Shown one piece after another: positions 7,212 to 11,795 of a DNA stretch of 11,795 nt. The stretch covers positions 1 to 11,795 of the forward strand of contig JAOZSP010000029.1 in the NCBI GenBank assembly GCA_029939615.1, written 5' to 3'. The position numbers and the translations under genes were made by a program. The notes under the pieces were generated by a model. It did no database searches and was not told the DNA's origin. It saw nothing but the letters and a program-made list of their open reading frames with translations. This stretch comes from Candidatus Izemoplasma sp. (lineage in GTDB: Bacteria > Bacillota_I > Bacilli_A > Izemoplasmatales > Izemoplasmataceae). Position 1 is the stretch's first letter, and the number at the start of each line of letters is the position of its first letter.

Positions 7212-7742
7212 AATTGAGATACTTCCTGAAATAGTTTTCTTCAATCCGATTTTTATTTCATTTAATTTATCTTTGTTTCTGATTTTAATATCTCCGCTTA
7301 CAGCTTTAAGATTAACAATTGAAGGGTAAAACTCTTTTCCATCAAGGTCTCCACTTACTGTATGAAGCTTTGTCTCACCAGACTTAACGTTTTCAATTTT
7401 AAAATCTCCACTTACTGTATTTAAATTAAGTTTTCCTTCTACTTTTCCATCTTCTATGTTGAAATCTCCACTTACTGAAGAGGCATTCAACTCTCCAAAT
7501 TCAAAGGATTTAATATCACAATTCCCACTTACAGTTGTAATTTTACTATTATTTGATTTAATCTCTTTTATTTGAAGGTCTGCACTTGTAGATTTAATTG
7601 TTACTGTTTTTGCATCAATCTCGCAAATTTCACTATCTCCTGATACAGATTTAAAGTTAAATTCTTCTAAAACGGTTTTTTTTGGTACTAGTACTTTGAT
7701 TTTTCCTGATTTCATCTTAAAATTAACACGAAATAACTTCAC
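7206..7742 (-). CDS. DUF4097-type beta-repeat fragment, 3' part of an interrupted gene
   Basis: Read from a GTG at 7742 this gives 178 residues made of eight beta-strand repeats with a VSGD-like turn (SG or SA at residues 34, 53, 72, 91, 111, 130, 149 and 172), a period of 19-20 residues. This is the pattern of DUF4097 'putative adhesin' beta-helix proteins. The GTG has no good Shine-Dalgarno, and the frame continues upstream without a stop to 7895. The extra 51 residues (NVNIVLVSDDFEYLTHN... to LNREST) look like the normal N-terminal part of the DUF4097 domain. I therefore think this is the back half of one gene with the HAAS segment, not an independent gene. If translated alone it would lack an initiating signal. 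Function of the family is unclear; it often accompanies PadR regulators and envelope-stress genes. Confidence 0.7.
   Translation of the reverse strand: MKLFRVNFKMKSGKIKVLVPKKTVLEEFNFKSVSGDSEICEIDAKTVTIKSTSADLQIKEIKSNNSKITTVSGNCDIKSFEFGELNASSVSGDFNIEDGKVEGKLNLNTVSGDFKIENVKSGETKLHTVSGDLDGKEFYPSIVNLKAVSGDIKIRNKDKLNEIKIGLKKTISGSISIK
7348..7478 (-). repeat. DNA-level tandem repeat inside the DUF4097 beta-repeat domain
   Basis: The 13-base string TCTCCACTTACTG (+ strand) occurs at 7348, 7405 and 7465, spaced 57 and 60 bases, encoding the VSGD turn of successive beta repeats; a diverged copy lies near 7524. The near-identity in DNA suggests recent duplication or gene conversion within the domain. 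Confidence 0.7.
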
Positions 7743-7895
7743 TGTACTTTCTCTATTTAATTCAAGTAAGCCATTTTTGTAAGTAACAACATACTTATTT
7801 GGATCAGTAATGTTTTCGAAATAAACATCAATTGTGTCTTTATTGTGTGTTAAATATTCAAAATCATCTGAGACAAGAACGATATTTACATTTTT

Positions 7896-8159
7896 TTACC
7901 CTTCAGCTGGAAATGACTTGAATAATTTATCCTCATCAGTTCTTATTTCAATTTCTTGTTCGTATTCTGAATCTCCGTTAAGCTCTTTAGCTAGTTTTTC
8001 AGGATCCCCAAATTTAATTTCGATTTCCTCATCTGTTAATCCGTCATATAATGCTTGTTCTAACATTTCTTTATGATCAGCCATAATTTCTGCGATGTCT
8101 TTATTATTCATGTGTAGTTTCTTTAACTCTTTTTCCAAATCTTTTAAGAATTTCTTCAT
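7896..8159 (-). CDS. HAAS domain (DUF1700-type) segment, 5' part of an interrupted gene
   Basis: An 87-residue open frame. Residues 1-65 (MKKFLKDLEKELKKL, then DIAEIMADHKEMLEQALYDGLTDEEIEIKFGDPEKLAKEL) have the amphipathic helices and the closing FGDPEKLAKEL motif typical of the HAAS/DUF1700 signalling domain found next to PadR-type regulators. An acidic linker follows and ends at TAA 7898-7896. AAAGGAGG eight bases before the ATG supports this start. It overlaps the PadR frame by 56 bases. Homologous proteins normally continue into a membrane or DUF4097 region, and the same frame does so here immediately after the stop. If the TAA is real, a free 87-residue HAAS protein is made; it could still contact PadR, but that is inference. 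Confidence 0.7.
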   Translation of the reverse strand: MKKFLKDLEKELKKLHMNNKDIAEIMADHKEMLEQALYDGLTDEEIEIKFGDPEKLAKELNGDSEYEQEIEIRTDEDKLFKSFPAEG

Positions 8160-8478
8160 TTTTCTTTCCTCCTTTATTTAGTATTTCGTAGACTCCTCCA
8201 ATAAAATTATCCCATGAGTCTCTTAGAGATAAGTAATGATTAAAGCCCTTTTCCGTTATTTTATAGTATTTTCTTGCTGCTCCTATTTTCGATTCTTTTA
8301 AATATGTTGTAAAATACTCTTCTTTTGTTAATCTTCTTAGAATTGGATATATTGTATTTTCATTAACATCAAGGTGTTTCGATATGTTGTTTATTATCAT
8401 GTAACCATACATATCTTCTTGAATTAGCTCTGTCAACACACATAGTTCAACAATTCCTCGTTTAAATTGGGCATTCAT
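8104..8478 (-). CDS. PadR family transcriptional regulator
   Basis: A 124-residue winged-helix DNA-binding regulator. Residues 9-30 (IVELCVLTELIQEDMYGYMIIN) are the PadR N-terminal helix and YGY motif. NENTIYPILRRLTKEEYFTTYL (39-60) is the recognition helix and wing start, and ARKYYKITEKGFNHY (68-82) is the conserved wing end. AGGAGG lies eight bases before the ATG. The last 17 or so residues read through the start of the HAAS gene in another frame, an unusual 56-base overlap. One additional A in the A-run before the HAAS ATG would instead end PadR at about residue 107 with an ATGA overlap, closer to the family's usual length. It probably represses its own operon through the palindrome in its promoter. 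The inducing signal is unknown. Confidence 0.92.
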   Translation of the reverse strand: MNAQFKRGIVELCVLTELIQEDMYGYMIINNISKHLDVNENTIYPILRRLTKEEYFTTYLKESKIGAARKYYKITEKGFNHYLSLRDSWDNFIGGVYEILNKGGKKNEEILKRFGKRVKETTHE

Positions 8479-8498
8479 TATACCAACCTCCTATACCC

Positions 8499-8527
8499 AT
8501 TACAGCACACTACTGTGTGCAACACAA
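8499..8527 (-). promoter_or_regulatory. PadR operon promoter with palindromic operator in the spacer
   Basis: TTGTGT (8527-8522), a 17-base spacer and TGTAAT (8504-8499) form a sigma-A-like promoter. The spacer holds GCACAC-AGTA-GTGTGC (8505-8520), a perfect 6-bp inverted repeat. A dimeric repressor bound there would block RNA polymerase, so PadR autoregulation is the natural inference. Transcription would start near 8492, at the Shine-Dalgarno. Confidence 0.65.
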
Positions 8528-8536
8528 TACCTAATT

Positions 8537-8561
8537 AAAAAAAAGGATTTTCATCCTCTTT
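8537..8561 (-). terminator. Intrinsic terminator of fhs
   Basis: On the transcript AAAGAGGAT-GAAA-ATCCTTTTT forms a nine-pair stem (one G-U) with a GAAA tetraloop, followed by further U. It begins directly at the fhs stop codon. Confidence 0.85.
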
Positions 8562-10235
8562 TTAGAATAATCCTTTTGCTTCACCTTCAGCGGTAATGTC
8601 CATATTAAGCGCTGCAGGTTTCTTTGGTAACCCTGGCATTGTCATTACATCACCAGTTAATGCAACAATAAACCCTGCACCTATAGAAGGTCTTAACTCT
8701 CTTATTGTTACTGTAAATCCTTTTGGTCTACCTAATAATTTAGGGTTGTCACTTAAACTATATTGTGTTTTTGCCATACATATACTTAAGTTGTCCCATC
8801 CATGTCTTTTAAATGTACGAAGTTGGATTCTTGCTTTTGAAGAAAATTCTACACCGTCTGCTCCATAGACTTTTTTAGCTATTTTTTCTATTTTTTCTGC
8901 TAAAGTATCTTCTTGATCATATAATCTCTTGAAGTTATTGTCCTTTTCATTAATCTCTTTTATTACTTTATGTGCTAAATCAACTGCACCTTCTCCACCT
9001 TTTTCCCAAACCTCACTTAAACTGTATGGATGATCATTTCCTTTTAAGTATTCTTCTAAAGCCTTTGTTTCCTTATCTGTGTCACTTACAAAACTATTAA
9101 TAGCAACTACATATGGTAATCCAAATTCTTTTACAGTATCTATATGGCTTTCTAAGTTGGAAATCCCTTTAATAAGCGCATCAACGTTTTCAGGACCTAA
9201 TTCTTTTTTGTTAACTCCGCCGTGCATTTTAAGTGCTCTTATTGTAGCTACTATAATTACAGCACTAGGGGTAAATCCTGCTTGATGAGTTTTTATATTT
9301 AAAAATTTCTCAGCACCTAAATCAGCACCGAATCCTGCTTCAGTAATTACGTAATCAGCAAGTTTACGAGCCATATTAGTAGCTATAATACTATTACATC
9401 CGTGTGCAATATTAGCAAATGGTCCACCATGAATTAAAGCTGGTGTATTTTCTAAAGTTTGTACTAGATTAGGTTTAATTGCATCTTTTAATATTAATGC
9501 AACTGCCCCTTCTACTTCTAAATCTCCAATAGTAATAGGTATACGTTTATATGTGTACCCAATAACGATTCTTTTAACTCTATCTTTTAAATCTTCTAAA
9601 TCACTTGCTAAACATAGTACTGCCATAATCTCAGATGCAACAGAAATATTAAATCCATCTTCCCTAGGTAGGCTGTTTCCCACTCCTCCAAGACCAACAA
9701 CTACATTTCTTAAGGCACGATCATTCATATCTAAACATCGTTTCCATGAAATTCTTCTAGGATCAATATTTAATGCGTTTCCTTGGTGAATGTGATTATC
9801 AATAATTGCACTAATAGCGTTATTAGCAGTAGTAATAGCATGAATATCTCCTGTAAAATGAAGATTCAAGTCTTCCATAGGTACAACTTGGCTATATCCT
9901 CCACCAGCTGCTCCACCTTTAACACCCATTACTGGGCCAAATGATGGTTCTCTCAAAGCTATTATTGCATTTTCTCCTATTTTATTGAATGCCTGTCCTA
10001 ATCCTACAGTTGTAGTAGATTTTCCTTCCCCAGCAGGAGTTGGGTTAATTGCTGTAACTAAAATAACCTTCCCGTTTTTCTTGTCTTTAAGCGTCTTCAT
10101 TACATCTAAACTAATTTTAGCTTTATAATTTCCATATAACTCTATTTGATTTTCATCTAAACCTAATTTTGAAGCAATATCAACAATTCTTTCCATTTTT
10201 GCTTCTTGAGCAATCTTTAAATCCATGTTTTCCAT
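8562..10235 (-). CDS. fhs: Formate-tetrahydrofolate ligase (10-formyl-THF synthetase)
   Basis: Makes 10-formyl-THF from formate, THF and ATP in the cytoplasm, feeding purine synthesis and, with FolD, the methylene-THF pool. The 557 residues from 10235 match the family length. The P-loop PTPAGEGKSTTTVGLG lies at 65-80, followed by REPSFGPVMGVKGGAAGGG, HFTGDIHAI, and the C-terminal TGDVMTMPGLPKKPAA. I placed the start at 10235 because GGAGG lies six bases upstream. An in-frame ATG at 10295 would add 20 non-family residues and overlap the promoter. Single-gene transcript with its own promoter and terminator, divergent from tyrA. Its presence suggests formate assimilation, or the reverse, ATP-yielding reaction; on its own it does not show a full Wood-Ljungdahl pathway. 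Confidence 0.97.
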   Translation of the reverse strand: MENMDLKIAQEAKMERIVDIASKLGLDENQIELYGNYKAKISLDVMKTLKDKKNGKVILVTAINPTPAGEGKSTTTVGLGQAFNKIGENAIIALREPSFGPVMGVKGGAAGGGYSQVVPMEDLNLHFTGDIHAITTANNAISAIIDNHIHQGNALNIDPRRISWKRCLDMNDRALRNVVVGLGGVGNSLPREDGFNISVASEIMAVLCLASDLEDLKDRVKRIVIGYTYKRIPITIGDLEVEGAVALILKDAIKPNLVQTLENTPALIHGGPFANIAHGCNSIIATNMARKLADYVITEAGFGADLGAEKFLNIKTHQAGFTPSAVIIVATIRALKMHGGVNKKELGPENVDALIKGISNLESHIDTVKEFGLPYVVAINSFVSDTDKETKALEEYLKGNDHPYSLSEVWEKGGEGAVDLAHKVIKEINEKDNNFKRLYDQEDTLAEKIEKIAKKVYGADGVEFSSKARIQLRTFKRHGWDNLSICMAKTQYSLSDNPKLLGRPKGFTVTIRELRPSIGAGFIVALTGDVMTMPGLPKKPAALNMDITAEGEAKGLF

Positions 10236-10260
10236 ATTATACCTCCAAGGTAATTTTCTA

Positions 10261-10289
10261 ATTATAATTTTCTCACGAAATGCACACAA
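10261..10289 (-). promoter_or_regulatory. Promoter of fhs
   Basis: TTGTGT (10289-10284), 17 bases and a perfect TATAAT (10266-10261) lie just upstream of the fhs ribosome binding site. The -35 hexamer and spacing are the same as in the PadR promoter, but no palindrome is in this spacer. Confidence 0.65.
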
Positions 10290-10351
10290 AATCAACCTAT
10301 AGCTTAAAAACGCTTACAAAATAATCACTAAGAAAATATTTTAAAATATAG

Positions 10352-10357
10352 TATAAT
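10352..10357 (+). promoter_or_regulatory. -10 element of the tyrA-aroA promoter
   Basis: A perfect TATAAT lies 30 bases before the tyrA ATG. The upstream DNA is a very A/T-rich stretch including AAAATATTTTAAAATAT. No good -35 is visible at 16-18 bases, so upstream A/T tracts may help polymerase binding. Confidence 0.5.
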
Positions 10358-10387
10358 GGAACCATACGACTGAAAAAGGTGATTAAT

Positions 10388-11221
10388 ATGAAGATTGGTA
10401 TTGTAGGATTAGGCTTAATTGGCGGGACTTACGCAAAATGTTTGAAAAAATATTCATATAAAATTTACGGAATTGATATCAACCCAAAAGCAGTTAAATA
10501 TGCCTTACAAAATAATATCATCGATATCGGAACAACTACTCCAAAAACCGTCTTAAAAGAACTAGACGTAGTTTTCATATGTTTATATCCCGAAGAAACA
10601 ATTAAGTTTATCAGAAAAAATATTAATAACTTTAAGAGACACGCTATTATCTCAGATGTTGTTGGAATTAAAAGAAAAATAGTAGATGCCTTAGATGTTT
10701 ATAAGAATGATGATATCGAATTTGTTTTCACACATCCTATTGCTGGAAAAGAGAAAGCAGGAATAGAATACAGTGATGAAGCCATATTCCACAATGCCAA
10801 CTTTGTTATTACTCCAACAAAAACAAACAAAAAAGAGTCTTTAGATTTAATTGAGATACTCGCAAAACAAATGGGATTTAAAACAGTTACAAGGATATCA
10901 GATGTAGAACATGACGATATTATATCTTTTACTTCTCAATTAACTCACTCAATAGCTATTAGTTTAGTAAATAGTGATGATAATAAGTACGATACAAGAC
11001 TATTCATAGGTGATTCATACAAAGATTTAACTAGAATAGCAATGATCAACGAATCACTATGGTCGGAGTTATTTATTAAAAACAAGGACTTTTTAGTAAA
11101 AAGAATAACAAACTTTGAGAAGGAATTAGCACTATTGAAGGAAGCAATTGCTACTAAAGACAAAGAAAAAATCGAGAAATTAATGACAAATTCTACGAAA
11201 AAAAGAAGTTTAATTAAATGA
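10388..11221 (+). CDS. tyrA: Prephenate dehydrogenase
   Basis: Oxidatively decarboxylates prephenate to 4-hydroxyphenylpyruvate in tyrosine synthesis. The 277 residues comprise an N-terminal Rossmann domain with GLGLIGG (GxGxxG at 7-12) and D30 at the end of strand two, which suggests NAD rather than NADP. The catalytic H116 sits in THPIAGKEKAG, followed by EHD at 174-176 and SQLTH at 183-187 in the helical C-terminal domain. There is no ACT domain, so feedback control by a fused regulatory domain is absent. I chose ATG 10388 because AAGGTG is correctly spaced for it; the in-frame GTG at 10379 overlaps that site. Its TGA overlaps the aroA ATG as ATGA, so the two are translationally coupled. 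Confidence 0.95.
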   Translation: MKIGIVGLGLIGGTYAKCLKKYSYKIYGIDINPKAVKYALQNNIIDIGTTTPKTVLKELDVVFICLYPEETIKFIRKNINNFKRHAIISDVVGIKRKIVDALDVYKNDDIEFVFTHPIAGKEKAGIEYSDEAIFHNANFVITPTKTNKKESLDLIEILAKQMGFKTVTRISDVEHDDIISFTSQLTHSIAISLVNSDDNKYDTRLFIGDSYKDLTRIAMINESLWSELFIKNKDFLVKRITNFEKELALLKEAIATKDKEKIEKLMTNSTKKRSLIK

Positions 11222-11795
11222 GAACAAATTCCTCTATTAAGCTGTTTCCCGCAAAAATTAACGGAAAAATAAATATTCCTCCCTCAAAAAGTTTAAGTCA
11301 TCGTGCATTAATTTGTGCCAGTCTATCTAAAGGAAAAAGTGTAATTTCAAACATCTTATTATCCGAAGACATAAAAGCAACTATTAATGCTTTAGAACAC
11401 CTAGGTGCGAAATTTGAAATAAGGAAATCAAAAGTAATAGTTACAGGTGTTAATCTTCTTAAATACGACAATAATCCCATTCATTGTAATGAATCAGGTT
11501 CAACACTTCGTTTTATGATTCCAATATTCTCACTAACAAATAAAGAAGTACTCTTTGTCGGTGAGAAATCTTTAATAAAAAGACCCCAAACAATATACAA
11601 ACAGATCTTTGATGATGATGGAAATACATTCATAAAAACCGACAATAAAATAGTGGTAAATGGCTCAATTAAAAGTAAAGAGTATTTTATTGACGGTACA
11701 GTAAGTTCCCAATTTTTTAGTGGTTTAATGTTTTCTCTTCCACTATTAAAAGGAGATTCAACCATCCGTGTTAATGGTATTCTTGAATCAAAAAG
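11218..11795 (+). CDS. aroA: 3-phosphoshikimate 1-carboxyvinyltransferase (EPSP synthase), 3'-truncated by window edge
   Basis: Transfers the enolpyruvyl group of PEP to shikimate 3-phosphate in the shikimate pathway. The 192 visible residues are the N-terminal part of a protein usually about 420-430 long. Key blocks are PPSKSLSHRAL (21-31) with K24 and R29 binding substrate, NESGSTLRFMIP (91-102), EKSLIKRPQ with R122 and P123, and GTVSSQFFSGLMFSLPLL (160-177), whose SSQ contacts shikimate phosphate. The ESGSTLRF form instead of NSGTTMRL is what I associate with clostridial-type enzymes. It starts within the tyrA stop (ATGA) and lacks a clear Shine-Dalgarno of its own. More aromatic-pathway genes may follow beyond the edge. 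Confidence 0.95.
   Translation, partial: MRTNSSIKLFPAKINGKINIPPSKSLSHRALICASLSKGKSVISNILLSEDIKATINALEHLGAKFEIRKSKVIVTGVNLLKYDNNPIHCNESGSTLRFMIPIFSLTNKEVLFVGEKSLIKRPQTIYKQIFDDDGNTFIKTDNKIVVNGSIKSKEYFIDGTVSSQFFSGLMFSLPLLKGDSTIRVNGILESK

Larger units (their letters stand above)
7206..8159 (-). pseudogene. HAAS-DUF4097 gene interrupted by one in-frame TAA
   Basis: The HAAS open frame (from ATG 8159) and the DUF4097 frame (to the TAG at 7206) are in the same reading frame, separated only by a TAA at 7898-7896. Reading through that codon gives 316 sense residues: an N-terminal HAAS helical domain, a short acidic linker, then the DUF4097 beta-repeat domain with its own N-terminal strand region. That is a common fused arrangement downstream of PadR regulators. 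A single base change (TAA from AAA, GAA or CAA) would explain it. Alternatives are a sequencing error, stop readthrough, or two separately initiated proteins. No ATG, GTG or TTG lies in frame between the stop and 7742, which argues against efficient reinitiation. Confidence 0.65.

Noticed and set aside
7891..7898. Programmed frameshift at the A-run between the HAAS and DUF4097 frames
   Set aside because: Both parts are in the same reading frame, so a single -1 or +1 slip would not join them; an in-frame stop is the only barrier.
7834..8076. + strand open frame across the HAAS segment
   Set aside because: Ser-rich antisense translation without a ribosome binding site. It bridges the broken region only because the opposite strand is coding.
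10236..10295. Longer start (ATG 10295) for fhs
   Set aside because: The extension would span the predicted promoter and adds 20 non-family residues; the ATG at 10235 has a well-placed GGAGG.
10331..10350. Palindromic AAAATATTTTAAAATAT near the tyrA promoter as an operator
   Set aside because: Low-complexity A/T sequence of this sort is expected by chance at this base composition.
2242..11221. UGA recoded as tryptophan (Mycoplasma code)
   Set aside because: UGA ends folD, tyrA and the DUF1461 gene at sensible lengths and sits in ATGA overlaps, so it acts as a stop.
11298..11765. Two - strand open frames opposite aroA
   Set aside because: The + strand encodes clear EPSP synthase motifs through the whole stretch; the antisense frames are shadows.

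Overview
The window is AT-rich (about 30% G+C by eye) and densely packed. Most starts have AGGAGG-type Shine-Dalgarno sites and short A/T-rich intergenic gaps with intrinsic terminators. Gene content (PurB and FolD like those of Bacillus, a C-type purine riboswitch, a PadR/HAAS/DUF4097 module, formate-tetrahydrofolate ligase, a TIGR01906/DUF1461 membrane protein) points to a low-GC Bacillota chromosome, perhaps an Erysipelotrichia-like or Acholeplasma/Izemoplasma/Haloplasma-like lineage. UGA serves as a stop in several genes (folD, tyrA, the DUF1461 gene), so the Mycoplasma code does not apply. I see no phage, IS element, CRISPR array, tRNA or rRNA.

Layout. Positions 1-542 hold a Cys-rich membrane protein on the + strand, probably cut by the left edge, ending in a terminator shared with the convergent gene. 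Positions 576-2208 (- strand) hold an NCS2/AzgA-type guanine/hypoxanthine permease behind a guanine-class purine riboswitch with its own promoter. Positions 2229-5594 (- strand) form a four-gene operon: flavin reductase-like protein, folD, purB, DUF1461 membrane protein. Positions 5619-7186 (- strand) hold a monocistronic M32 carboxypeptidase. Positions 7186-8527 (- strand) hold a PadR regulator followed by a HAAS-DUF4097 envelope-type protein whose frame is broken by an in-frame TAA. Positions 8537-10289 (- strand) hold fhs. From 10352 on, the + strand carries a divergent aromatic amino-acid operon, tyrA then aroA, the latter running off the right edge.

How the genes fit together. Fhs and FolD make and interconvert the one-carbon tetrahydrofolates (10-formyl-, methenyl-, methylene-THF) used in purine synthesis. 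PurB acts in the same purine pathway. The riboswitch-controlled permease is the salvage route, expected to be shut when guanine or hypoxanthine is plentiful. TyrA and AroA supply tyrosine and the shikimate trunk. The PadR module looks like a self-regulated envelope-response cassette.

The points most worth checking are the PadR-HAAS-DUF4097 cassette, with its in-frame stop, an apparent frame slip at the PadR 3' end and a perfect palindrome between -35 and -10, and the riboswitch leader, whose UUCUCC segment can pair either in a small hairpin or with the Shine-Dalgarno sequence. I did not find a convincing entirely new system. The cassette is a known kind of module in an unusual, possibly decaying state.
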